This document shows positions 1 through 11,699 of a DNA stretch of 64,000 nucleotides, piece by piece. Below the pieces are notes generated by a model. The model was given only the letters and a program-made list of their open reading frames with translations, was not told the origin of the DNA and made no database searches. How positions within the stretch are numbered: position 1 is the stretch's first letter; each line of letters starts with the position of its first letter. Made by a program: the position numbers and the translations under genes. Source of the DNA: Lineus longissimus (lineage: Eukaryota; Nemertea; Pilidiophora; Heteronemertea; Lineidae); NCBI RefSeq assembly GCF_910592395.1, contig NC_088309.1, positions 15,376,599 to 15,440,598 on the forward strand, written 5' to 3'.

Positions 1-279
1 CGAGTTGATAGTATTCACCGTAAATTTCCCTCTCCTGCCTCAGGTCTTGGAACCAGTAATCGTGCCTTCGCTGTGCATATATAAGACGAGAATATCGTCA
101 AAATCGGAATCTGAGTGTGAAAACATGTCTCAAATGGTCTAGGCAACATGTCAAAATGAGCTCTATGCGACCTTGTAGTCAATCGTCAGAGATTACGCCC
201 TAGTGTGAACAGGTTACTTAATTCGGCACGCGGCGACCTGTCGTAGCTGAATATTTTTGTAAAGCGACAAATCGCGTCA

Positions 280-1560
280 GTGGGTTCAGGCCGTGTTGCA
301 GTGCCTTCTACGAAGCTTGTGCGGGTTGCCTTGTGGCTAAACAACGTTGTTCCCAAGCTTAGCTTTTCTGTTCCTCTTCCGAAAATCTTACATGATTTCG
401 CAACTGAAGCGCCTTCGGGCGGTAAACCTCGACGTGTGATTTTGGAAAACAACAATGTCTGTCCTCGGTATCTTTTGAACTGGCAACGGAAAATTCCGCG
501 TTGAATATAGCAAATGCTCATGCTCATGCTCATGAATGTCTGGAATGGGCCGGCAAGTCCCAAGTTTAAATAAGTTACGACGCAGAGTAGCCGACTTTGG
601 ACATAAAAACGCTGAATAATGTTTATGTCACCGTGGATGACATAGCCTGACCAACATCCAAAACAGAAAGCCGGTGACCTGTTGAACATGAGCTGATGTA
701 ACAGCCACACGTGAACCTGTTCAAGATTAAAATACCGGTAAAGTTGGTCAGAAATGAGCCGCCCACTACAAACCGGTCGTACATGTTGTACATACTGTAT
801 ACCATTATAATTTCCAACAACGAAATCACCCTGTTACATGAAAATGGCCAAAGATGCCGTGTGAACTAGGTTGAAATCATCTTGGCAAACAAGGCTCCGA
901 GGTCGAAACGTCTCTTCAGCGAATTCACAAGATGTCCTGGAGTTTTCGCATGGACTGTGTTAAGCGCGGTTTTAGTCGCTGCAACCTGCGACTGAGCCAT
1001 AACAACATGTTGAGTGATTGCAATTTAACATATCGCATTCGAAGTCTGTCACGTTGTCATGTTTCAGTCGCAGGTCGTACTGACAAAAATCGCTCGTTTG
1101 CGCGCGCGTCACTTAAGCTGACGCTACTTTAGCACTATACTTTTCTATTACTCTGACTGCACGACTGATTAGTGAATCGAATGGGAAAGTGGCTATCCTT
1201 TAATGAAATACAAATATGGGGCCGAGAAGCTATAACTCGAGTCGAGGAGCACCGCGTGCGTTGCAATCATCGCGTTCGTTTTAATCGACAGAGACATAAT
1301 AAATCGCCGACTATCGTCAATGGTGCGTTCGAATTAAATGAGATGAATACGGTAATTAACGCACCTTGACAATTAGACTTATTGTTTTGTCCAAAACGAC
1401 AGATACGAAACGAACAAATATTTCCAATGTAAAACAATCGCGATCATTTATGTTAGCCGTATTATATACACGTAGAAACGCAGTGAGAAAGATTGAACCT
1501 TTCGTCAATTTTTAAGTCTAGCTTTTTATAACTCACACAACGTAGTGAGTGTAATGGTTA
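280..1560. repeat. Repeat R1, copy A
   Basis: A moderately conserved repeat found again at 15635-17330 (copy B) and, split in two, at 17740-18000 plus 19588-19830. Bases 280-620 match 15635-15955, and 640-1520 match 16335-17250, so copy A lacks about 380 bases present in copy B. The right half contains a short inverted motif (TGCGACTGAG / CAGTCGCAGG). The minus strand of the left half has a reading frame that is also open in the other copies, but stops and frame changes differ between copies. No TIR or LTR was found at its ends. Confidence 0.75.
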
Positions 1561-1978
1561 CGTATGTATAAAGTTTAAACAAAATTCATACTGTCTTCTC
1601 CCACTTTACCGAGCGCGGCTAAGTCCAAACGAATAGGCCGATTTTACTGGTGGCAGGCGAACATTAGAAAGAACAGCCACAGCTGATAATTGACTCCCTT
1701 TTCGTGGGGAATGCCAACGCCTTCCACGTAAGTGGATAGAATACATGAACATTGACATGGGGTAGTCCTGTACTGAATGAATGAATACAATACAACTAGC
1801 GTCCTCATTTTATGCCTATAGTGTTCGTTGACCAGAAATTTCTAATCTTGGGTCTATAATAAAGCCAGCTTCATGGGTCTGCAGAATGTCCCAATAAGGA
1901 AGTCTTGCTGTCAACGAATAAATTAAAGAACAGATTTACTTATCAATTTACCAATCAATTTTATTATCCAAACGGGAT

Positions 1979-3893
1979 TTACACGTCATCATCAAAAACA
2001 TCATCATCCTCTTCTCCTTCCGAAAACTCAATCCCCTCAACAAACTGCTCAAGCTCATCATTTACCATCTCTACTCCCTCCCCGACTTCGTCATCGTCCT
2101 CAGGAACTAGGCCACTGGCTCTCCAACTGTTCATAATCGTCTGTTGTGTGACCCTTTCCCAGCCGAGGCTGATCATCCTGACCACATCCCGTCTGGTGAT
2201 CCGCTCACAATGTCCTTGATCATCGGTGTGGCCGATTTTCCACACTTTCCAAATGGTCCTCAGGTGACACTTGAAGCTCCTGTTTACGGTTAAGTCCAAG
2301 GGCTGCAGGAGCGGAGTACATCGTCCTGGAATGAAAGTGTCTGTCCCATTCTCTGCGGTGATTGCATCACGAAATCAGGGACCTTTCGCTATGCCGTTCC
2401 GCCGAGAAATCGATCGAGAACGATCGCGTTTTGCGTATGACGTCATCGATTGATGAGTAGCTTTGCCCGTTCCCGTTCTGGATTCCGTGAATGAGGCCTG
2501 TTTTTCTCGGCGTCTGTTTACAGTGGTTAAAGAAGAAAAATGACGAATCTGTGGGATTCTATTGCGGTAAGGCACCTGAAGTAGTATGTAAAGTGGAGAG
2601 ACTGTGTTTTAGAAGGGGAAAACAAGTTCATACTGCCCCGAATCGCCCTATTAAGCATGTTAAGCGGTCGTGAATCAGTCATTTATAGCAGCATGCATTG
2701 GATGCACACGCTGGGGCAAACGTACTTTCCTTGCCTCCTAAGACTTCATTTTTGATATAAAATGCCATAAATTCATCATCTTCAATTGCGAAATTTGCAA
2801 GGCGTCTCAAGTTTGCCGCCATTTCGACGATCTCCATAGAAACCAAACTTTTTCTCGGTGACGGCCATGCGGAACGCGTTTCAGTGTTTCCGGGAACGGG
2901 ATCGGGAACGAGAAACGTTCTCGGTGTAGCGGTTCTCGGAACGGCGTAGCGAAAGGTCTCTACTGCTGATTTCGATGCGCCGGATACCTGTCTAAAAGTA
3001 ACAGGAACGTGGCCCCTGCTACAAATGGCACAATCAGGGCCTGCAACCACTCGATTAGCGATTGGTGTCGATCCAATTAATCCATTAAGGCCGATCCATG
3101 CAACAGCGGAATAAAACTCACCTTTCCATAAAGTTGCTAAGCCAATGTGCAGATGCATGGAAAAGGTATCGCAGGGGTCTCTGTTCTTGTCTTTCGGCCT
3201 TCGTTTCGTTCGGAAGCTCTGCCCACCATTGCCGAAATTCTCTTCCAGCTTGCCCTTTAATATCCTCACCGGAAACAGGGAAACCAAGTCATCGGCGCTC
3301 AAGAAACCAGGTGTTCAAATTGTTTTTCATTTCGGGCCAGTATGCTGAAATAAAAAAGCTAACACGTTTAACATCTTTGGAAATATTGATTGCCGATAAC
3401 CACAGGTATGAACGAAATGTTAGTCCTTGGAATAAAGGTCCCCGGAACAATAATACTGATATTGTTAAAGGCAATGGTCAGGGTCAGTCGCTTTGATGTA
3501 TAGTGCGACTTATTCTTCCGTCCATGACACAGAAGCGGACTTATTCCGGTCGGTATAGGCCAACAAGGAAGGAAATTCATTTAGCGAGGAATATAATGCT
3601 TGTAGAAACACTACCTTGTGCATCAGTGCCGTGTTGCCGTTGTCTCCTCCGTCTTCTATGGTCTTGAGTTGATCTATCTCGGAGGGCAAACAAGTCATCC
3701 TGTGTGCTTAACCAACGTCTAAATGTCTGCGGTGCTATGCGGTGGTGTCTAGCAAAGGATGTCGCAGTTTCAGCATGACGTAATCCTATAGCATGCTCCA
3801 ATTGGTATGTCTCGATAAGGTCAATCTTCTGATTGAGACTGTAGCTTTTCTGGTGCCTACGTGCACCAGGTAAAGCCTGGTTAGCATCATCTA

Positions 3894-3931
<38 letters not shown>

Positions 3932-4044
3932 GTAGTGGTATCAGGGTCAGGGCTGTCAACATCATCTCCATGCTCCATTCCATACGTTAAGATCATCATG
4001 GTGCATGCTAGGCCTACCCACAAAATCCATCGCATTGCGTGCAT
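1979..4044 (-). pseudogene. pogo/Tigger-like DDE transposase relic
   Basis: Two ends of one transposase lie in order on the minus strand. The N-terminal part (4044 to 3577) has an acidic run of 12 Asp and then a psq/CENP-B type helix-turn-helix, with segments such as SYSLNQKIDLIETYQ and PQTFRRWL. The C-terminal part (about 2370 to 1979) has the signature CTPLLQPLDLTVNRSFK, typical of the end of the DDE_1 catalytic domain of pogo-type transposases, followed by an acidic tail. The middle, where the catalytic Asp residues should be, is broken by frameshifts and by an inserted inverted-repeat element at 2379-2965. Such enzymes cut and paste their own DNA in the nucleus; this copy cannot encode an intact one. 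Assignment to DDE_1 is fairly firm, the subfamily is not. Confidence 0.7.
2379..2965. mobile_element. MITE nested in the pogo relic
   Basis: About 590 bases bounded by inverted repeats: ACCTTTCGCTATGCCGTTCC near the left end is the reverse complement, with one mismatch, of GGAACGGCGTAGCGAAAGGT near 2939-2958. The match continues weakly inward. It sits directly beside the pogo C-terminal coding segment, so it is best read as an insertion into it. Exact ends and target duplication are not clear. Its interior yields long but unconvincing reading frames. Confidence 0.6.
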
Positions 4045-6089
4045 CTTACCAGAAGAACGTGGTCAAAGCAAGATGGCAGACAACAATTATGACATTTGAC
4101 ACGAAAGTGCCCTTTATTGGATTTCCCCCACAATAAAACGATTCCATAATCGATTAGATAAAATAAATTCGTTTGAAAGACTCTGGATTGGTCAACCATT
4201 TACATGGACTTACGTAACTTCAATAATCATCACCCTGACTGCAGGGATTACTGGCCCTGACCGCGACCAGGCGTTATTGAATTGACAACATTTACAAGGT
4301 TGTCTTCCTATAACCATTGATCAATATAATTGGCTGTCATATTGAATGTTTGCAGCCCACCGGTAAAAACTACAGACTGCCATGTTTCTGGACTTAGTCA
4401 TTTTCGAGCCATTTTCCTGGCGCTCGGTTAAGTGGGAGAAGACAGTATATCCATCATGTCCATCGAATCTGAAAAAATTTGTGCAGACCCATGACAATTC
4501 TGGTTCCGGTACAATTTGTCGCATTCCATACGGCCGCGCGTTGGCCGATCCTGCATTCACGACGCACCGCACCCACAGTTACCACGTCGGACGTGATTCC
4601 CATTGTTTCCTTCCACGTGACGCAATTATTTCATGACGTCATGAGCCTTTGACCATTCACACGTAGATTTATTCACACCGGCGCCACTGAAGTGCAGGTG
4701 TGGGACATCATGTAATTAAAAATCGTCTGCTAGGACATACAGGACAACGTCGGCGGAGACAGTTGTGACATTTCATTGCAGACAAAGCAAACTTCCTCTT
4801 CTTCTCGATTTACGTGCTTTACTTCAAAAAAGTCAGTTTTAACACTACTAAATCCAGATCCAGAAGTATTAAGGTAGCAGGAAGGGTTGGGCGTTTGTGG
4901 TTTCTGAGTCTGAGGGGGTTGGTGTCTGTTGACTGTTCTTTAAGAGAGACTAGGCATGGCGCCAGTCTCTCTTAAAGCACAGTCAACAGGCATTTGGTCT
5001 CAGTATTTGGGTAAGTACAGAATCAAGCCAGCTCAGACAGCAATGATTGAACGATGCTGTGGACAAGTCCAAGGATACTGCATCAGTCACGACCAACTTC
5101 TCATCAGAAAGCGTCACCACCAGCATATTCAATGTTCAGTTCCAACCTGTACCAGTCCAATGCACGCCTGTCATGGTCAGCAGTGGTCAGCTTAGCGCGA
5201 TATGGAACATTCTTCTGAAACTCAAGCGAGGGAAGTCTGCTCATTAGCATATCTCGCGCACTGCTCCTTCTGGTCAAACATCGTAGTGAAATCGTAATGG
5301 AAAACGTCTGGCTTTGCGCCAGACATTCAGACTAATAAGTGAAGAACTGATAGGTAAAGAACTTCTACTTGCGCGAGACTGCTGTGATAAAATTATCATT
5401 GCAGAGACTCCGGTGACGTACACATATATTTTTTACAATCAAAATGCCCTCAAAAGACGACATGGAATGATTATTTTATTGATATTTCCAACTATATACC
5501 TTCCAATTATCACTTTATACAAATGGATCGGCGTTAGGTCGCATGCTTTTCTTTCCTGGTGACACTATAAAGCAAAATAGTTGCAACCCCGTAAATGCGC
5601 TATAAGTCCAATAATAAGTGTTGGTGACCCGTTATAAATGTTTCGCCAGCTTTGCTTTTTTGCCGCTACGCGGCGCTTTGGGCCCTTGCGTCCAGTCACG
5701 TGATTTCTAGTAACTGCCAAACTCGACCCAGTGCCGGAACTGTGAAGTTATGATGTAGGTCACGTGGTCAGAGTGCAGGAGTTCCCGTACCGCCTGGCTA
5801 TCCGATTTAGCATCTACCGTTCCGGAACGACATCAGCGCCTCTAGTGTCAAGATCGTAAATTTGCCATTCTTGATTTTGGCGCCAAACGAACCAAAAAAA
5901 AACGCGTTAAAACAATTAAGAATATATCAGCTACAAAAATTCGTTATTGACTAACTGGTGAAGAAACATACACAAATATCTAGGCTAGCAGGTGGAAAAT
6001 TCAATTATTATTTCACCACAAAGAGCTGCTTCTGTCCGCAGATATGAGACAGTACCGGGGCGGGGACTATTTCTTTATGGGGCCTTATT
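4045..6089. other. Intergenic, one strong hairpin
   Basis: I see no gene here. A 25-bp-stem hairpin at 4927-4988 is listed separately. A mid-size frame at 5314-5562 has no recognisable content. Confidence 0.5.
4927..4988. repeat. Isolated 25-bp stem hairpin
   Basis: Bases 4927-4951 pair with 4964-4988 over 25 positions with a single mismatch, around a 12-base loop. Outside the stem the flanks do not match. It could be the remnant of a foldback element or give a transcribed hairpin; the sequence alone does not tell. Confidence 0.8.
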
Positions 6090-6315
6090 CACAGGCAAAA
6101 GTCTCCGTCCACGGATAGCTGATGGCCCATGAACGTTCCTTCCATGGAGCCCATGGATGGATAGTTCATGATTATCGCAAACAACGTTTAACAACTGGTC
6201 TCCCATCAGCTATCCACTGATGGGCCATGGGTGGAACGTTCATGGGGCTTCCATCGATGGAACGTTCATGGGACTTCCGTGGTAGATTCTATGCTGTGAG
6301 TTCCATCATAGTTCC
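6090..6315 (+). repeat. Left TIR of the 4.3-kb transposon
   Basis: The outer 36 bases are a perfect match to the right arm. The inner part keeps the modules GGAACGTTCATG and TTCCATCATAG in rearranged order. Confidence 0.85.
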
Positions 6316-6984
6316 ACTAGTGTCAGATTGTATCATTTTTGCTCCCTCCTGATTGGATGAAATGTGATCACTTAAACATCCCTTATAAGTATACTTTGTC
6401 CTTGTCCTGTGTATTTCATTACCAACTAAGACATGCTTAGTGAATGGCATCGTTTCACAACTGATTTTATTTTGATTATCTGCCTAATTTTTGGCAGTTA
6501 ATCAGTTTAAAATTAGCTGTGAGAGTTGTACAGAAAGAACAAGAAATAAAAATCTTTTTAACCCATATTTATTATATTAAACTTAATGTGCACTTTACAC
6601 CATACCTTACAATAATGTTTTCATCTTATTTACAATCATTTCATTTACACGTTAATTACAATTACAATTAAATTCACCCCTTTAATTACAATCACTTTAT
6701 TTACATTTGAATTAAAATCTTATTTGCCCCTTATTTACAATCATTTTACTTTACAATTACTAACAATTAATCCCTTCTATACAATTAACCCCCATAATTA
6801 CATATTACAATCAACGGCTTCCCCACCCGCTTTACAATTATTTACAATTAATCCCTTCTATTCAATTAACCCCCATAATTACATATTACAATCAATGGCT
6901 TTCCCCACCCGCTTTACAATTATTTATAAGGCCGATGCTCTAAATACGAATACATCTGAATGGTAAATGTCTTTTATTCATCAG

Positions 6985-8715
6985 ATTTCAAAAACCATAG
7001 ATGAAACAAAAATATACACAACAGACAGTATCATCAATCTGCAAGAAGAACTTAATGGATACTTGAAACAAGTGCAGGAAAATGCGCCTGATCTGGGAAA
7101 AAAGGTCAAAACACACATGACCACACACCTCGTAAGTTGGTACAGAATTTACCTAGTGTGCAAATGCTTTAGCACATTGCATGTAGAAAATCATTGTGAA
7201 ACAGATAGCGCAACGAGTAGCACAATCTAGGGCAGTCTGCTTAATGGTCAGTTAGAAGGCCTTATAACCATCCTGAGGAAGTCAATGAGAGGTCAATGTT
7301 CGCCTCTCCAGCCTTGCACCAGGGCCGGAGAAGCGAACATCAACCCCTGATTTCCTCAGGATGCTACGACCCCCCCCCCCCCCGCAGTGGTTATCCCGCC
7401 CCTTTTCATACCGTGCTGAGGATGAGGATGACAGACGCCGCAATCCGAAGAACCTGGGTTAAGAGTCAAGTACGGGATGCCTGATAACATGCTCGGCACT
7501 TTGGATAACTAATTCTCTAGGGGGAGGTTTTTGATGTGCTTATTGGTGCACTCTTTTAAATTACAGATTGATGACATAAGAAACCACGGACCTCCAAAGG
7601 CATACCAGGAGGATCAGTTTGAAAAACTTCATTGCAATATAAGAAAGATCTTATTCAATCAGAATCAATTGGCCCAAAGCAGAGACACCGCCCGTCAAAT
7701 TGCCGACTGCCAAATACTGCAACATATACTTGATGGGGGCTATTTCAAGAATGGGGGAGAATGGTGCGTATATAGTATGTAGCATGGTCAGAATCGTTGT
7801 TTATGAAAAAGTGAAATATGATGTTTTGAAAAATCGATGTTTTGAATTAAAATGATTTGTAATTAATCAAGGCACTGAGGATATCTGTTAACTGTTCCAC
7901 TGTCGTCGTTTCTTTTCACAGGGTTAGCTGTGCCAGCAATGTCAGGGCCATTGGAGAATCGTCCATGGTCAAAAAATTCCTTGGGTACCCTCAGGAACAA
8001 CAAATGAACAATGTTCCAATGCTTCGAAAACTGAAAAAAGTGAAGTAAGTACTTCGCCACGGATGTATAGACTTCGCTTACGAATTATGATCAGCCTTCG
8101 TATATCAATTTGCACAGACTTCATCTACACTGAACTTGTTCGATAAACATTTCATTAAACGCATTTTTCAGCAATGGTGCGATAGGAGAAGAAAATTTAT
8201 TAGAAGCAAGTGCTTGCCGTGCAAGGTCAGGCGAGATAGCAAATGTTGGAAATGCTGTGTTGTATGAAAATAAACATGGAATGGTAAAAAACTATTGCAC
8301 TAGTTACTATTTTGAAAATAATTAACGTTGTCGCATACACAAGTAAATCGGATCAGCTACATAAAAATGTGCCTACAGCTATATTATACTTTGTGGGATT
8401 GATCGCAATAGTTGTACAACAATGCTAAAAGGTCTGGGGGAAGGAAAATAGTTTTTATTTCAATCTAAATTAACTTCATTTTCGAACCAAGACTAATTGA
8501 TGTTTCGACATGTTTGTTCATGTCGGTTTTGTAATCTGTCTAAACTCTCATCGTCTTTTCAGGAATGTTTCGGCATATTCATGGGCGGCAAAAAAATATG
8601 TTTGCACCAAGAAATCACGATACAGAAATTGATGCCGATGAGACAAAATAGACTTGGTTGCGAACTGGTAGCAAAATCAGCTGCCGACAGCATTGCACAC
8701 GGCATTCAAAGTTGA
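6985..8715 (+). pseudogene. C-terminal exons of a KDZ-like transposase
   Basis: Five exons can be joined with matching phases and GT-AG borders: 6985-7131, 7567-7763, 7922-8044, 8172-8283 and 8563-8715 (ends in TGA). The second exon encodes a stretch with the spacing DDIRNHGPP, then FEKLHCNIR, then SRDTARQIAD and HILDGGYF. I know this pattern (DI-x-GP, E-F-x-x-N/H, SRD-x-A, GGYW) from the C-terminal part of large transposase-like proteins of fungi and other eukaryotes, related to or resembling the Kyakuja-Dileera-Zisupton group. No exon upstream of 6985 carries the catalytic core; that region is AT-rich and looks non-coding. The gene therefore looks 5'-truncated, although the remaining frame is fully open. 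Family naming is tentative; exon structure is better supported. Confidence 0.6.
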
Positions 8716-8906
8716 TACGGAGAATATCGGTGCTCCATGAATGCCAAGGTGGACATTGTGGGGTAATGGAGAAGAAGGTTAGCAGGAAGGTTGAGCAGAA
8801 AAGTGCAAATGTCTTACAAAAGCTTTTGAAACACAATGAAGACCACAATGTCTGGATTGTTAATAAATTCAGACTAAATCGTTTTAATGTTTGTTGATGC
8901 ATCTCT

Positions 8907-9265
8907 AAATGAAACGGCCAGGGGCCATTGTGCTCACCGTACGTATATTTAGTAGACAATTAATTCATGCTAGTTACAGAAAGTGCTACAGTATGTAACC
9001 AAATGAAAGTTTTATGAGGTAAAATCAAAAACCATGTGCAAGTAATACTGTATGGTGGTTAGCTGGTCCCATGTTCATCAGACTGCTTAAAGCTTCAAGT
9101 TCATAGCTTTTGCGGTTGAGAAACGTGCCATAATATTACACTCAAACGACTATTTTACGCCATTTGACCTCTGCGACCGTGAAAAGTCGGTTAAATTGAA
9201 AACCCGTATGATATATGATGTATCCTTGCTATGAGTACCTACCACGAAAGTTTTATTGAAAACAA
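8907..9265 (+). repeat. GCTCACC element, partial copy 3
   Basis: The start (AAATGAAACGGCC, then CATTGTGCTCACC) matches the start of the elements at 43934 and 50323. The segment near 9120-9260 keeps GAAACGTGCCATA and a diverged GACCTCTGCGACCGTGAAAA unit. The 3' end with GGTGAGC is missing. It lies inside the 4.3-kb transposon. Confidence 0.7.
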
Positions 9266-10204
9266 GTCACGAATGTACATGTATTTGATATTGCTAACTT
9301 ATAAGTAACACTATTGAGACCACGACTAATTCCAAGTCAAGCAATAGTCTCTGAGACACAATAACTTTTACAACTCCAGCTTCCAATTTTCTAATTCATG
9401 GTTGCTGCATTATCCTCATACATTTACTTTTGCATGTACATAGTTATGAAAAGTTTGAACACAATAACATGTTAGGATTTGATGAGACTACAGTAATCGA
9501 GACTTGGAATTAGTTTCGGACCATTTTCATGCAGTTAGTGTTAGGGGGCGTGCCTCACTAGGTCCTTTGGTTTTGCATTCAGACAAACTTACCAATTGTC
9601 TAGCAAAGCCAAACCTACTACGGTTCAGGTCATCAGGTGGTCAGTGAGACCAAAGCCAACCATAATAGAAAGTGAACATGAACTAGAACTGAACGAATTG
9701 GTTAGGCATAAATGTTATGACGAAGAAGAAGCATTTTGAATTCGTAACATTGATTATAATGCGCAAGAGCTGATTATGTTGGCTTAAATGCGACAGTGTA
9801 CATGATTCGATGTTCTCAAACATACATGTATGCCATGTGTGAAATAGTAATAAAAAAACAACAACCTTACATACCATGTTATGTCACTTCTTAATCATCG
9901 ACTATATGCATTATTATCAAACTGACTATTTGAGTGGGTGCGATCAGGGGGACTCCAAGTTGATTCGTCAAGGGGAGATGAAACTGATGACTAAGGGGCC
10001 ACATCCCTGCCACCTCCCCCCATCCCCTACATAGCTACAGCTATCCGTGCCCCAGACAAATGACTGATATCTCTGCAAAGAATCTGAATACTAACCCCCA
10101 AACGGAACTCGCAGGATTGGCAAAAAACGATATGTAAAGCATTGGAGCATTAACAAGATACGGCGTCACTAATCAAACTTACGGAAAATAAGGAGAAAAA
10201 TTGG

Positions 10205-10428
10205 CCAAGCTTAACTTTCTTCCGTCATAGAATCTATGATGGAACTTGATAGATTCTATAACGGATTCCATCAACTATCCACTGACGGCCCATGGACGTT
10301 CCATCCACGGACGCCCATCCACGGATAGCTGATGGAGATTCTCCATCAGCTATCCGTGGACGGCCCATGGACGGAACGTTCATGATTAATCACCATCAGC
10401 TATCCGTGGACGGAGACTTTTGCCTGTG
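10205..10428 (-). repeat. Right TIR of the 4.3-kb transposon
   Basis: The reverse complement of the left arm at its outer 36 bases. It contains three copies of the GATAGCTGATGG module in alternating orientation around an internal palindrome near 10335. Confidence 0.85.
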
Positions 10429-10671
10429 TTGTTCAGCGTCTCCAAGGAATTCTATTTTTAGAGTCCAATGGGGGGGGGGGTGGGGGGCCTTCCCCCCAAT
10501 GTACTGACTAAAACCTGTCACTTTCAGAGAACGGGGAGGGGGTTTGGGGGACTCATCCCCCAATGTACTGGCTAAATATGTCAGAAGGACGGGGGTTTGG
10601 GGGGCTTCCCCATGTCAAACAGTTGTGTGAGTTCACTAGAGCTTGCTCTTTACATATTATACCATATTATA

Positions 10672-11068
10672 GGGCCATTAAGACGGCAGGCGAAAAAAAA
10701 CACATTCGAATCGGATCCGGATATGATCCGATCGAACCACATTCAGGTCTCAAAAATTGCGCGCATTTAGACGATCAGCGCAATGCGGTCTCATCTAGAC
10801 GCATTTATGTAGATGTGGAACTCTCAAATACATTTTGCTTGTAGAGGTGTAAACAGTACGTTAGTGTGCGCCCAGGTAAAATGAATCCGGCTTCGGTATC
10901 CATTTGGGTTTAGACGACGCTTTTGATCCGGACGCATCCGGCTGCATTATCCAGATGGGACCACATTGATCCGGATCATTTTGCATTTAGACGCGAACAA
11001 TTTAAACCACATTCGGACTCAATCAGATCGCATGCCGTGTGGCTTTTTTCCTGTCGTCTAAACGGCCC
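10672..11068. mobile_element. 400-bp MITE with TA target duplication
   Basis: The ends GGGCCATTAAGACGGCAGG and the reverse complement of CCTGTCGTCTAAACGGCCC match at most positions, followed by A-rich runs and CACA on both sides. A TA dinucleotide flanks both ends. The interior has repeated GATCCGGAT-type motifs and no credible gene. Confidence 0.75.
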
Positions 11069-11074
11069 TATTGA

Positions 11075-11690
11075 TCACTGACACTTTTTCAAGGTCGAAG
11101 GATAAAGAGTACTTGCACCCTTGTTTTTCTCTTCTTAAAGGACTATTGACATTATTAAGGGCAATATTACCCAGCAGTCGGCTGCCCAGTCACATCCGAT
11201 TCTACAAAAGTAGTTTCCACCAACAAACTGCACAAAAAAATGAAAAATTCAAAATCTGTCTGAATTATCACGCTTTTCCGGTGTTGACTCCGATTTGGCC
11301 CGAGTTAGCTCTCCATGCGTCGACCCGTTCCACATGGAACGATGAACTAGTAAGGCTGGCGTTTCCTGGAGCCCTGGATCTACCTCTGACGTTTTTTCGG
11401 CGTCACGCTGATGGCGCTTGATTACCCCGCAACTGCGAAGATAAATTGAAATGACGTTGCAGGGTGTCTTGAACACGGATATCGGCATGCACTCACGTAG
11501 CGGGAAAGGTCTTTAGTGCAAGGACTTGCGCGTACTAGAAATTACGAATACCGCATTTTGCTACTATCTAAGAGCTGACACAAAATTGGAAAAGCATCAA
11601 ACACGTTTAGAAAAATAGTTTACTAATGAACCAGAGGAAGACCCCAACATACTACAATAAAAAGCCGCCCATTCCTTTAACACATCAATG
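11075..11690. repeat. Repeat R2, copy 1
   Basis: Bases 11075-11130 match 17322-17375 in direct orientation (GACACTTTTTCAAGGTCGAA and onward). Bases 11427-11690 match 17376-17640 in inverted orientation over about 260 bases, including CTTAGATAGTAG and AAGACCTTTCCCGC read on the minus strand. The mixed orientation suggests a foldback element with a rearranged copy. Confidence 0.7.
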
Positions 11691-11699
11691 AGTGCTCTG

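Larger units (their letters stand above)
6090..10428 (+). mobile_element. 4.3-kb TIR DNA transposon with transposase exons
   Basis: Bases 6090-6125 are the exact reverse complement of 10393-10428 (36 of 36). Similarity continues inward in patches for about 220 bases on each side (6090-6315 and 10205-10428). The arms are built from reused modules such as CCATCAGCTATCCGTGGACG, GGAACGTTCATG and GATTCTAT, several in both orientations, so each arm can also fold on itself. Between the arms lie five spliced transposase-like exons (6985-8715), an AT-rich segment at 6550-6960, and a partial copy of the GCTCACC element (8907-9265). I could not find a matching target duplication outside the TIRs. The element appears to have lost its 5' coding exons, so it is probably non-autonomous. 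Confidence 0.85.

Noticed and set aside
2679-3302. 207-codon minus-strand ORF as a gene
   Set aside because: It runs through the nested MITE arm and low-similarity sequence; no domain is visible and it does not join the pogo parts cleanly.
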